Shown piece after piece: positions 42,388 through 51,168 of a DNA stretch of 64,000 nucleotides. Both the position numbers and the translations under genes were made by a program. The number at the start of each line of letters is the position of its first letter. Within the stretch, counting starts at the first letter, position 1. Source of the DNA: Eubacterium sp. MSJ-21 (GTDB lineage: Bacteria; Bacillota; Clostridia; Lachnospirales; Lachnospiraceae); assembly GCF_018918185.1 (NCBI RefSeq), contig NZ_JAHLPZ010000007.1, positions 1 through 64,000 of the forward strand. The letters are read 5' to 3'. Below the pieces are notes generated by a model. That model saw only the letters and a program-made list of their open reading frames with translations, did not search any database and was not told the DNA's origin.

Positions 42388-43380
42388 ATGAGCAGGAAAA
42401 GACATACAGGACTTGTGATTCTGATAATACTTGAAGTAATTATACTTGCAGTGGTTGTAATACTCGGTATATGGAAGAAACTGAATCCGCAGAAGGATAC
42501 CAGAACGATTAATACAACTGAAGCTACAACAGAGGAGGCTGTGACAGAGGAAACAGCAACTACGACAGAGGCACAGACACCGGAAGAACCGGAGTTGTCA
42601 CAAGCAATCCGGGATAGAATCGCAAATCTGACATTGGAAGAAAAAGTATCTTTGATGTTCGTTGTATCTCCGGAGAAGCTTACCGGAGAGGAAAAGGTAA
42701 CGATTGCAGGGGATGTGACGAGAAATTGCCTGAGCCAGTTTCATGTCGGGGGAATCTCCTACAGTCATTCGAATTATGGGGATGACCAGCAGATGAACGA
42801 GCTTTTGACGAACACAAAAACAATGGCTGTCGAAATCATGAACTATATGCCGGTGATGTTTGCCAGAGATGATACCAGCGCAGATATCCTTTGTGCAACG
42901 ACACAGAATGTGGATGGATTATGTACAGTACTTCGCACAGATGATGGTGTAAGAACCGCTGAAAGCGGAGCACAGGTGCAGGTAATTCCAAGGTATTCAG
43001 GCGGTGGAACTGCGTTGGCAGATACAGGAATCGTTATGTTTGAGACTGTTTCGGATGCGGATAATAATTTTTTGTGTATGTCTGCGGAAGACATTCAGAC
43101 ATACCGGAATGAAAATAATTATTATGGAATTATCATGACAGGCAGATTGGATGATGCAGCCATAGCCGGACAATATACTTCTGCAGAAGCAGCAATTGCA
43201 GCGATTAAAGCGGGAGTGGATATGGTATATGAACCGGCAGATTTTGCGGAGGCATATAACGCGGTTGTGGCAGCAGCGGATGCCGGAGAATTATCTATGG
43301 AAGCCATCGATAAATCAGCAGGCAGAGTGCTTGCATATATGGAGAGTATAGGAAACCTGACAGGTAATGGAAATGAATAA
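42388..43380 (+). CDS. membrane-anchored GH3-like protein lacking the catalytic Asp
   Basis: 330 residues. One N-terminal membrane segment (TGLVILIILEVIILAVVVIL) and a Thr/Glu-rich spacer precede a GH3 (NagZ-like) barrel: LSQAIRDRIANLTLEEKVSLMF, VGGISYSHSNYG and AAIAAIKAGVDMVYEP. The nucleophile stretch (usually TDxLxM) reads IIMTGRLDDAAI with Gly for Asp, and the usual KHFPG loop is not seen. It is probably a carbohydrate-binding or structural pseudo-enzyme of the polysaccharide machinery. It overlaps the next gene by 14 bases. Confidence 0.75.
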   Translation: MSRKRHTGLVILIILEVIILAVVVILGIWKKLNPQKDTRTINTTEATTEEAVTEETATTTEAQTPEEPELSQAIRDRIANLTLEEKVSLMFVVSPEKLTGEEKVTIAGDVTRNCLSQFHVGGISYSHSNYGDDQQMNELLTNTKTMAVEIMNYMPVMFARDDTSADILCATTQNVDGLCTVLRTDDGVRTAESGAQVQVIPRYSGGGTALADTGIVMFETVSDADNNFLCMSAEDIQTYRNENNYYGIIMTGRLDDAAIAGQYTSAEAAIAAIKAGVDMVYEPADFAEAYNAVVAAADAGELSMEAIDKSAGRVLAYMESIGNLTGNGNE

Positions 43381-44452
43381 AAGGGAAGACAAAGAAAAAT
43401 CGAAAGGCGGCATCATAGCAATTGCAGCGACTGTGGTTGTAGCTGTGATTGTTGTGTTAAGTATCGTGCTGTTCCAGAAGCTTCAGGCCTCTGCAGGGAA
43501 AAAAGCTGCAGCAGGGACAGAGACGGCAGAGACAGTCGCTGTGGAGAATCAGCCGTCAGAGGCTGTAACAGAAGAACCGACAACGGAAAAATGGCAGGAA
43601 GGTGATGTCCGCTATAAAGATAAGATCTACCGCTATAACATGGATATAAAAACATATCTGTTCATGGGAATTGACAGACAAGGGGTTGTCACAGAGGCAG
43701 AGGACAGCATCAGTGGAGGTCAGTCTGATGCGATGTTTCTTCTCGTTGTAGATACATCGAGCCAAAATGTGTCTATTATATCGATTCATAGAAACGCAAT
43801 GACACCAATCGATGTATATTATCCGGACGGTTCTTTTAATACGACAGAAACTATGCAGATCTGCCTGCAACATGCATATGGAGATGGAAAGAGACTGAGC
43901 TGTGACCGGACACAGCACGCCGTTGAGAAATTATTTTATAACATACCGATCAGTGGATATATCGCCATGAACATGGAGGGAATTCAGGCAATGAATGATG
44001 CGCTCGGAGGAGTATCCGTGGATGTTCTGGAAGATATAAAGGATAGTTCCGGACAGGTTGTACTAAAAAAAGGAGAAACTGTCCGTCTGCAGGGAGATAT
44101 GGCAATGCTGTATCTGCGCGGAAGAGATACCAGCCAGTATGACAGCGCAAGTGGACGTCTGAAAAGGCAGGAGCAGTATCTGATTAATCTTGCCGCAGAG
44201 TTATCTGCAGCGGCGTCAGAGGAAGAAGATCGTGCCATGACAGCATATAATGCGGCTGAACCATATGTTGTGAGCAGCGTGGATTTTGCAAGCATGGTCA
44301 GCCAATTGGTTGGATATGGATTTGATGCGTCCCGTATGTATACTGTACCGGGTCAGGTGCAGATGGGGGATGAACTGGAAGAATACATCGTGGATCAGGA
44401 AGGTCTGTATGATCTGATCATCCAGGTATTCTATAAGGAAGTAACAGATTAA
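43367..44452 (+). CDS. LytR-CpsA-Psr (LCP) family ligase
   Basis: 361 residues. A cytoplasmic basic N-terminus, one membrane segment (GIIAIAATVVVAVIVVLSIVLF) and an extracellular LCP domain with GGQSDAMFLLVVD, ISIHRNAMTPID and YIAMNMEGIQAMNDALGGV (in pieces GIQAMNDALGGV), then LYLRGRDTSQYDSASGRLKRQEQYL-type arginine patch (YLRGR, RLKRQ). LCP proteins attach polymers from lipid carriers to peptidoglycan. It probably transfers the product of this locus to the wall. Confidence 0.93.
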   Translation: MEMNKREDKEKSKGGIIAIAATVVVAVIVVLSIVLFQKLQASAGKKAAAGTETAETVAVENQPSEAVTEEPTTEKWQEGDVRYKDKIYRYNMDIKTYLFMGIDRQGVVTEAEDSISGGQSDAMFLLVVDTSSQNVSIISIHRNAMTPIDVYYPDGSFNTTETMQICLQHAYGDGKRLSCDRTQHAVEKLFYNIPISGYIAMNMEGIQAMNDALGGVSVDVLEDIKDSSGQVVLKKGETVRLQGDMAMLYLRGRDTSQYDSASGRLKRQEQYLINLAAELSAAASEEEDRAMTAYNAAEPYVVSSVDFASMVSQLVGYGFDASRMYTVPGQVQMGDELEEYIVDQEGLYDLIIQVFYKEVTD

Positions 44453-44459
44453 ATAATGT

Positions 44460-44486
44460 TGATATCCGGCCTTCGGGCTTGATATA
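44460..44486 (+). other. intergenic hairpin
   Basis: ATATCCGGCC-TTC-GGGCTTGATAT forms a hairpin between the LCP gene and the surface-protein gene. It has no T-run. It may slow decay or act as a partial terminator. Confidence 0.4.
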
Positions 44487-44525
44487 TAAGCCACATGTAA
44501 TATTAGGAAAGGAGGAATGTGCACG

Positions 44526-45248
44526 ATGAAGAAGAAACTTATGGCAGCAGTGGTCGCTATCGCAGTGATGATGTTTGGTACAACAGCATTTGCAGCTGGA
44601 AGCCCGACAGCAGGATCTACAAAGGCAGATACTACAGTTGCTCCGGGACAGACAGCAGCAACAACCGTTGTAGCACCAACAGAAACTGCTGATAACATGG
44701 CCAAGAATACAACTGTTGGAAATCCGGATGTAACAGTTAAGCCAGTTGCAGACACAACTGTAACAGAGGCAGTGACACAGGCAAAGAATATTTTGAATAA
44801 TGTCAATGCACTCGGTACAATTACCGGCAATGCAGCAGTAACAGCGGCAGCAGCAGATGCAAACAAGACAGTAACAGCAACCGTATTGAGCGTTGTAAAC
44901 CTTGAGTCTACAAGCACAAATTCAACAGTTGTTGTGAACAATTCAGCTATCAAAGCTGGCCATACATATGTCGTTCTCCATTATACAGAGGCAGGCTGGG
45001 TAACACTCCCTGCAACTGTTACAGCTGACGGCGTATTGTCATTTACAGCTGACAGCTTCTCACCATTTGCAATCGTTGAGATCAGTGTTACAGACAAGGG
45101 TGTAACAACTCCAGGTACAACACCAGACAAGAAAGCAGATGGCGCAGCTTCTCCAAAGACAGGTGAGACAATCCCGGCAGCAGTATTTGCTATGCTTGTA
45201 TGCGCTGCAGGTGTTGTAGCATGTGCAAAAAGAGAAGAAAACAACTAA
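44526..45248 (+). CDS. secreted surface protein with SPKTG sorting signal
   Basis: 240 residues from the ATG at 44526 (AAAGGAGG about 10 bases upstream). The signal peptide is MKKKLMAAVVAIAVMMFGTTAFA. A Thr/Ala/Val-rich stretch follows, then a domain (about 120-190) with AGHTYVVLHYTEAGW and FSPFAIVEI. The end is a sortase-type signal: SPKTG, a hydrophobic segment (AAVFAMLVCAAGVVAC) and AKREENN. The SPKTG variant is recognised by clostridial class B/D sortases. The sortase gene follows 87 bases later, so it is very probably its substrate. Confidence 0.85.
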   Translation: MKKKLMAAVVAIAVMMFGTTAFAAGSPTAGSTKADTTVAPGQTAATTVVAPTETADNMAKNTTVGNPDVTVKPVADTTVTEAVTQAKNILNNVNALGTITGNAAVTAAAADANKTVTATVLSVVNLESTSTNSTVVVNNSAIKAGHTYVVLHYTEAGWVTLPATVTADGVLSFTADSFSPFAIVEISVTDKGVTTPGTTPDKKADGAASPKTGETIPAAVFAMLVCAAGVVACAKREENN

Positions 45249-45293
45249 GTAACATAACATGAACAATTAATGCATTAAGAAAACATGTGGTTG

Positions 45294-45313
45294 GGGGACT
45301 GGAAACAGTCCCC
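45294..45313 (+). other. GAAA-tetraloop hairpin between substrate and sortase genes
   Basis: GGGGACTG-GAAA-CAGTCCCC is a perfect 8-bp stem with a GNRA loop. There is no T-run. It may adjust expression between the abundant substrate and the sortase. Confidence 0.6.
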
Positions 45314-45335
45314 TGAATAAAAAAGGTAAGGACAT

Positions 45336-46229
45336 ATGAGTCAGGAAAATCAGAACAAAAAGGAATTACAGAATCAGAAAAATGCTACAAAAGACACAAG
45401 GTCAGGGAAACAGAAAAAAAGTCTGGCAAAGACTTTGATGCCGATGTTTGTTATAGGCTTTTGCATCTGCCTGGCAATCATTATTCTCGATGTAACAAAG
45501 AAAAAAAGAGCAGAAGATAGATACAGTGACATGCAGCAGACAGTAAATGTCACAGAACAGCCGCAGGTTACAGCCATGGGAGATATTGAGACGGCCTCTG
45601 ATACAGAAGCAGAGGAAACGGTTGATGTACTCGCACAGCTGGGAATCACAATTCCGGAGAAGAGCCTTGACTGGGAAAGCCTGCATGCAGAAAATGCGGA
45701 TATTTATGCATGGGTTTATATACCTGGGACAGAGATTGATTATCCGGTTCTTCAGCATCCGACTGAACAGGATTATTATCTGGATCATAATCTGGATGGC
45801 AGCGTCGGATATCCGGGTTGTATCTATACACAGCTTCGAAATAGTAAAGATTTTACGGATTTTGCAACTATTCTGTATGGACATAATATGAAAGACGGAA
45901 CGATGTTCCAGAATCTGCATAATTATGAAGATCAGAAATTCTTCGAGGACAATCCGTATATCTATATTTATACACCGGATAAGGTGTATGTATACAAGGT
46001 GTTTGCAGCTGTCACATTCCATGACAGAAATATCTTAATGTACTATGACATGGAACAGACAAGCGGCAGAGCACAATATATCAATGATATCAGAAACTGT
46101 AATGGAATGGCAGACCAGCACGACGATGAGACAGTTGTGAATACAGAGAGTCATATTATATCTTTGTCAACCTGTATCGGCGCAAGTCCTGATAACCGTT
46201 GGATTGTGAGTGGCGTGCTGTTGAATTAG
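45336..46229 (+). CDS. class B sortase
   Basis: 297 residues: a basic N-terminus, a signal-anchor (LMPMFVIGFCICLAIIILDV) and the sortase fold. WVYIPGTEIDYPVLQ, DFATILYGHNM (catalytic His), LSTCIG (catalytic Cys) and NRWIVSG (Arg) are in order. It is a transpeptidase that attaches proteins to peptidoglycan. The SPKTG protein just upstream is the likely substrate. Confidence 0.94.
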   Translation: MSQENQNKKELQNQKNATKDTRSGKQKKSLAKTLMPMFVIGFCICLAIIILDVTKKKRAEDRYSDMQQTVNVTEQPQVTAMGDIETASDTEAEETVDVLAQLGITIPEKSLDWESLHAENADIYAWVYIPGTEIDYPVLQHPTEQDYYLDHNLDGSVGYPGCIYTQLRNSKDFTDFATILYGHNMKDGTMFQNLHNYEDQKFFEDNPYIYIYTPDKVYVYKVFAAVTFHDRNILMYYDMEQTSGRAQYINDIRNCNGMADQHDDETVVNTESHIISLSTCIGASPDNRWIVSGVLLN

Positions 46230-46331
46230 ATGGGAATGCTGTTAGATGCCGGACACACAGGCAGATAACCGTAAAAATGCACATTGTGCGAAAGCTGACG
46301 GGAAAATCCCCGGCGTAAGGAAGAAATGATC

Positions 46332-48287
46332 ATGGGAAAACAACAAAAGAAAATTAAAATTCAACACTGGCATATCGTGGCGGTTATGTTGATGCTCTAC
46401 GATGTAGTGACGGTAAATGCTGCATATGCATTTGCACTCTGGGTACGATTTGACTGCAGGTTTTCATCTATTGAACTGCAGTATCTGGAGTCATGGATGG
46501 AGTATATTCCGCTCCGGACGATTGTGACGCTGGTGGTGTTCTTCTGTATGAGTATGTATAAGCGAATCTGGCGGTTCCTCGGAATCAGCGAGCTTCTGCC
46601 GATGACTTATGCAGTCATGCTGGCAGGTGTCATCAACTTCTTCGGCATTACTTTCCTGTTGCAGCGTATGCCAATCTCTTATTATGTGCTTGGATTTGTG
46701 CTGGAATATGCGGCTACTATCGGAATCCGGTTTTCGTACCGGGTGCTTGTCACAGAACGCGGCAGAAATCATGGAAAGAATACAACGAATGTCATGATCA
46801 TCGGCGCAGGAGCAGCCGGACAGATGCTGATGCGGGAGATTAACCGCTCCTCAATCCTGGATATGCGTGTCAAGTGCTTTATCGATGACAATGTGAACAA
46901 GAATAAACGCTATATCGAAGGCGTACCGGTTGCCGGAACGCGTGATGATATCATGAGTATGGTGGAAAAATATAAGATCCAGCAGATTATTTTTGCTATT
47001 CCAAGTGCAAGTGTGGAACGCCGCCGGGAGATATTGGGAATCTGTAATGAAACCGGATGTGAGGTAAAGACGGTGCCGGGTATCTATCAGCTTGTAGATG
47101 GAGATGTAAAGGTCAGCCAGCTGCGGCCGATTTCGATGGAAGACCTGCTTGGCAGGGAACCAATCCGGACAGACCTTGCCAGTGTAACCGGGTATGTCGA
47201 AGGGAAGCGCATCCTCGTAACCGGAGGCGGAGGCTCGATCGGCAGTGAGTTATGTCGGCAGCTTGCGGCAAGCCGCCCGGCTCATCTGATCATCTTCGAT
47301 GTCTACGAGAACAATGCCTATGACATCGAACAGGAGCTGCGCCATGATTATCCAAACCTGAAATTAACCGTTCTGATCGGTTCTGTGCGTGACAGCCGCA
47401 GAATCAACCAGGTATTCGAGACATATAAGCCGCAGATTGTCTACCATGCGGCAGCACACAAGCACGTACCGCTCATGGAAGGCAGCCCATGTGAGGCAAT
47501 CAAGAACAACGTGTTCGGTACTTACAAGACGGCACTTGCAGCTATCCGGAATCATTGTGACCGTTTCGTGCTGATCAGCACGGACAAAGCGGTAAACCCG
47601 ACGAACATCATGGGTGCGAGCAAGCGTATGTGTGAGAAGATCATCCAGTCAATGGATATGATCCAGCGAAACGGAACCTATCATCTGATCGAATACACCG
47701 GACATGGTGAAAACGAGGAAGATGTTGCATTGCGCGAGGTCGCCGCAACGGACGAGCACCGGACGGAGTTCGTAGCTGTGCGATTCGGAAATGTGCTTGG
47801 CAGTAACGGTTCGGTAATTCCGCTCTTTCAGAAGCAGATTGAACATGGTGGTCCGGTAACGGTAACGCATCCGGATATCATCCGTTACTTCATGACAATC
47901 CCGGAGGCAGTCAGCCTGGTGCTTCAGGCAGGTGCCTATGCAAAAGGAGGAGAAATCTTCGTGCTCGATATGGGTGAGAGCGTGAAAATCGATTCATTAG
48001 CGAGAAACCTGATCAAGATGTCCGGACACAAGCCGGATGTTGACATCAAGATCGAATATACCGGACTTCGCCCGGGGGAGAAACTCTACGAGGAGAAGCT
48101 TATGGCGGAGGAAGGCTTGCAGAAGACAGAGAACAAGCTGATACATATCGCCAAGCCGGTGGATTTCGAGTATCAGGCGTTCTTAGACGGACTGCAGAAG
48201 CTGCAGCACAAAGCAAATGACAACGAGGAAGATCTGCACGATATCGTGAAGGAGCTGGTCCCTACCTATATTGGGGAACATGCGTAG
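46332..48287 (+). CDS. membrane nucleoside-diphosphate-sugar 4,6-dehydratase (PglF/EpsC/CapD type)
   Basis: 651 residues from the ATG at 46332 (AAGGAAG eight bases before; an ATG at 46326 is too close). Four membrane segments occupy about 15-125, a first Rossmann-like domain (VMIIGAGAAGQMLM) about 145-265, and a C-terminal SDR domain with GGGGSIGSELCRQL, STDKAVNPTN and FGNVLGSNGSV. It converts UDP-GlcNAc to the 4-keto-6-deoxy sugar. With the aminotransferase, acetyltransferase and phosphoglycosyl transferase downstream it makes a diacetyl-bacillosamine-like primer. Confidence 0.94.
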   Translation: MGKQQKKIKIQHWHIVAVMLMLYDVVTVNAAYAFALWVRFDCRFSSIELQYLESWMEYIPLRTIVTLVVFFCMSMYKRIWRFLGISELLPMTYAVMLAGVINFFGITFLLQRMPISYYVLGFVLEYAATIGIRFSYRVLVTERGRNHGKNTTNVMIIGAGAAGQMLMREINRSSILDMRVKCFIDDNVNKNKRYIEGVPVAGTRDDIMSMVEKYKIQQIIFAIPSASVERRREILGICNETGCEVKTVPGIYQLVDGDVKVSQLRPISMEDLLGREPIRTDLASVTGYVEGKRILVTGGGGSIGSELCRQLAASRPAHLIIFDVYENNAYDIEQELRHDYPNLKLTVLIGSVRDSRRINQVFETYKPQIVYHAAAHKHVPLMEGSPCEAIKNNVFGTYKTALAAIRNHCDRFVLISTDKAVNPTNIMGASKRMCEKIIQSMDMIQRNGTYHLIEYTGHGENEEDVALREVAATDEHRTEFVAVRFGNVLGSNGSVIPLFQKQIEHGGPVTVTHPDIIRYFMTIPEAVSLVLQAGAYAKGGEIFVLDMGESVKIDSLARNLIKMSGHKPDVDIKIEYTGLRPGEKLYEEKLMAEEGLQKTENKLIHIAKPVDFEYQAFLDGLQKLQHKANDNEEDLHDIVKELVPTYIGEHA

Positions 48288-48522
48288 AATCGTATAGGCG
48301 GGATAGCAGTTACATTATTTCGATTAGAAATCACACAGGAAATAATCGTCGCCGCGTGCGCGTTATGGAGCGTGTGAGGATATACACAGGATAAGAAGCG
48401 GGCATGAAAAATTAAGGTGCGTTCCCGAATGGCGAAGCACACCCATTTTTTAGGAAAGGATGTCGTATCATACGACATACGTATGATACGAATTGCATAC
48501 TTTCGTATGCGATGGGAGAGAT
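48288..48522 (+). promoter_or_regulatory. leader of loaP with clustered palindromes
   Basis: GTCGTAT-C-ATACGAC (48462-48476) is a perfect 7-1-7 palindrome. CGTATGATACG (48480-48490) repeats its core inverted, and GCATAC-TTTC-GTATGC (48495-48510) sits just before the ribosome site. An additional GGTGCG...GCACACC arm followed by a T-run (48417-48451) resembles a terminator. The structures may be an autoregulatory element or an antitermination signal. Confidence 0.5.
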
Positions 48523-49068
48523 ATGTACTACGTAATTTGGACTTTGACGGGAAAAGAGAATATCGTGCGTGATGAGCTTCTGGCGCAGATCGGAGCAGAA
48601 TATAACAGCCACATCCATATTCTGACGCGGGAGCGCAAACAGAAGTACCGAGGCGAGTGGCAGATGCGGAAGGAGAAACTCTTCCCGGGATATCTGTTCA
48701 TGGATTTAGATGCCACGCAGGTGGAACCGGTGCGGGAAGTACTCCGCCGTGCGACAGAACACGCGAAGGTATTAAAAACCGGAGATGAACTCTACCCGAT
48801 TCACGCACAGGAAGAACAGCTTCTGCGCAGACTGACCGGAGACACGACGAATGTCGCAGTATCTGTCGGAGTGATTGAAGAAGATAAAATCATCATGCGG
48901 GAAGGACCGCTCGTCGGCATGGAAGGCATGATTAAACGTATCGACCGGCACAAGCGGATGGCGGTGTTGGAAGTCGAACTTTTCAACCGGGTGTCGGAAG
49001 TGAAGGTTGGGTTGGAGATCGTGGAGAAGATGGAATTGCCATATTTGGAAGGTAAATGGAACGAATAA
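48523..49068 (+). CDS. loaP: LoaP/NusG-family antiterminator
   Basis: 181 residues from the ATG at 48523 (GGGAGA upstream). The NusG N-terminal domain is clear (MYYVIWTLTGKENIVRDEL, LFPGYLFMDLD, RRATEHAKVLKTGDELYPI in parts), followed by a KOW domain (IMREGPLVGMEGMIKRIDRHKR). Specialised NusG paralogs (LoaP) allow RNA polymerase to pass terminators in long polysaccharide or antibiotic operons. It stands exactly between the regulatory half and the glycan cassette, with a terminator-like hairpin right after it. Confidence 0.9.
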   Translation: MYYVIWTLTGKENIVRDELLAQIGAEYNSHIHILTRERKQKYRGEWQMRKEKLFPGYLFMDLDATQVEPVREVLRRATEHAKVLKTGDELYPIHAQEEQLLRRLTGDTTNVAVSVGVIEEDKIIMREGPLVGMEGMIKRIDRHKRMAVLEVELFNRVSEVKVGLEIVEKMELPYLEGKWNE

Positions 49069-49095
49069 AAATAAGTAAATAATGAAATGAATATT

Positions 49096-49127
49096 AAAGA
49101 GTCTTAGAGCAATCTGAGGCTCTTTTT
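49096..49127 (+). terminator. terminator-like hairpin between loaP and the glycan cassette
   Basis: AAAGAGTCTTAG pairs with CTGAGGCTCTTT (with G-U or mismatches) followed by TTTTTAT. It would stop transcription unless overcome, which is the expected role of the NusG paralog encoded just before it. Confidence 0.7.
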
Positions 49128-49190
49128 ATAATGCCAAAATTTTAGGAGTTGAAATCTATAATAAGATTGGGCGAAAAGAGGTAGAATGTC

Positions 49191-50474
49191 ATGTTTAAAG
49201 AAAATAATAAATTTGAAAAATTTGAGTCTAAAGTATGGTTAAGTAGCCCGACCATGCATGGACCGGAAATCGAATATGTGAAAGAAGCGTATGAAACAAA
49301 CTGGATGTCCACAGTAGGTAAGAATATCAATGAAGTAGAAAGAATGGCATGTGAATATATCGGCTGTAAATACGCAGTTGCATTATCAGCAGGAACAGCA
49401 TCCCTGCATCTGGCAATGAAACTTGCAGGTATTGAAGCATATGGTATGCCAAAGGTTGGGCATGGCGCATTAGAAGGGAAGAAAGTCTTTTGTTCTGATA
49501 TGACTTTTGATGCAACTGTAAATCCTGTAGTTTATGAAGGGGGAGAGCCGGTATTTATTGATACAGAGTATGACACCTGGAATATGGATCCGGTTGCATT
49601 AGAAAAAGCATTTGAAATTTATCCGGATACAAAGGTTGTGGTTGTTGCACATCTTTATGGAACTCCAGGTAAAGTAGATGAGTTAAATGCGGTTATTAAA
49701 AAGCATGGTGCAATTTTGGTAGAAGATGCAGCAGAATCTATGGGAGCTACATACAAAGGAGTCCAGACAGGAACATTCGGAAAGTATAATACGATTTCCT
49801 TTAATGGAAATAAGATTATTACCGGTAGTGCTGGTGGATGTTTCCTGACAGATGATGAAGAAGCTGCAAACAAAGTTCGTAAATGGTCTACTCAGGCGAG
49901 AGAAAATGCTGCATGGTATCAGCACGAAGAACTGGGCTATAACTACCGCATGAGTAATGTAGTAGCTGGTGTAGTTCGTGGACAATTCCCTTATCTGAAT
50001 GAGCATATTGCACAGAAGAAAGCAATTTATGAAAGATATAAAGAGGGATTAAAAGGTCTTCCAGTTTCTATGAATCCAATTGACTTTGAAAATTCTGAAC
50101 CAAATTACTGGCTGTCTTGTCTGATTATTGATAAAGAGGCAATGTGCAAGCAGGTTCGTGGTGAGCAGGATGTGTGCTATGTAAAAGAAGCGGGAAAAAC
50201 TTGTCCAACTGAAATTCTGGAAGCAATTGCATCTATTAATGCAGAGGGACGTCCGATTTGGAAACCAATGCATATGCAGCCGATTTATCGTTTAAATCCA
50301 TTTATTGTCAGAGATGGAAACGGACGTGCCAGATCAAATGCGTATATTGCAGGCGGAGTGGCTGATGTAGGTATGGATATCTTTGAAAGAGGATTGTGTT
50401 TGCCGAGTGATAATAAAATGACTGCGGAGCAGCAGGATATGGTGATTGAGATTGTAAAGAGTTGTTTTGAATAA
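49191..50474 (+). CDS. DegT/DnrJ/EryC1-family sugar aminotransferase
   Basis: 427 residues. WLSSPTMHGPEIEYVKEA, VALSAGTASLHLAM, LVEDAAESMGATY and SFNGNKIITGSAGG (PLP Lys about 208) are typical. It aminates the 4-keto sugar made by the dehydratase at 46332, as PglE/EpsN do. The GC drops from here on. It is the first gene of the cassette. Confidence 0.92.
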   Translation: MFKENNKFEKFESKVWLSSPTMHGPEIEYVKEAYETNWMSTVGKNINEVERMACEYIGCKYAVALSAGTASLHLAMKLAGIEAYGMPKVGHGALEGKKVFCSDMTFDATVNPVVYEGGEPVFIDTEYDTWNMDPVALEKAFEIYPDTKVVVVAHLYGTPGKVDELNAVIKKHGAILVEDAAESMGATYKGVQTGTFGKYNTISFNGNKIITGSAGGCFLTDDEEAANKVRKWSTQARENAAWYQHEELGYNYRMSNVVAGVVRGQFPYLNEHIAQKKAIYERYKEGLKGLPVSMNPIDFENSEPNYWLSCLIIDKEAMCKQVRGEQDVCYVKEAGKTCPTEILEAIASINAEGRPIWKPMHMQPIYRLNPFIVRDGNGRARSNAYIAGGVADVGMDIFERGLCLPSDNKMTAEQQDMVIEIVKSCFE

Positions 50475-50499
50475 ATTAAGGTGATGGCGGAGAATAAAA

Positions 50500-51147
50500 A
50501 TGGGAAGAGATTTAAAGAAACCTCATAAAAAGGGAATATATGAAAAATATATCAAACGCCTTCAGGATATAGTGTTATCTCTGATAGCGATGATTATATT
50601 ATCTCCGGTTTTACTTATTGTTGCGATTTTAGTCCGAATTAAGTTAGGCAGTCCTGTTGTTTTTAAGCAGGAAAGACCAGGCTTAAACGGAGAAATCTTT
50701 ACATTACATAAGTTCAGAACAATGACAGATAAAAAAGATGAGAATGGAAATCTTCTTTCAGATGAGGAAAGACTGACATCTTTTGGAAAACTTTTGAGGA
50801 GTTTGAGTTTAGATGAACTTTTAGAGCTGTGGGACATATTTGTTGGAAAATTAACCATAGTAGGTCCCCGACCGTTGCTGGTTTCCTATCTGCCTCTTTA
50901 CAATGAACATCAAATCAGACGACACGAGGTAAGACCAGGATTGACCGGATATGCACAGGTACATGGAAGAAACAGTGTAACGTGGGAAGAAAAGTTTGAT
51001 TTAGATGTATATTATGTGGATCATATCAGTTTTTTAATGGATTGGAAAATTATTTTCCAGACCGTGTTTACCGTTCTGAAGCGTGAGGGAATCAGTTCAG
51101 AAACAGCGGTAACAATGGAAAAATTTACAGGAACAGTGGAAAAATAA
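50500..51147 (+). CDS. phosphoglycosyl transferase (PglC/EpsL-like)
   Basis: 215 residues. One N-terminal hydrophobic re-entrant helix (LQDIVLSLIAMIILSPVLLI), KQERPG, LHKFRTMTD, SLDELLELWD and GPRPLLV are the monotopic sugar-phosphate transferase signatures. It moves the first sugar phosphate onto undecaprenyl phosphate and so starts repeat-unit assembly. It follows the aminotransferase by 25 bases. Confidence 0.95.
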   Translation: MGRDLKKPHKKGIYEKYIKRLQDIVLSLIAMIILSPVLLIVAILVRIKLGSPVVFKQERPGLNGEIFTLHKFRTMTDKKDENGNLLSDEERLTSFGKLLRSLSLDELLELWDIFVGKLTIVGPRPLLVSYLPLYNEHQIRRHEVRPGLTGYAQVHGRNSVTWEEKFDLDVYYVDHISFLMDWKIIFQTVFTVLKREGISSETAVTMEKFTGTVEK

Positions 51148-51168
51148 ACTCGGAGAAAAGATTAAGTA

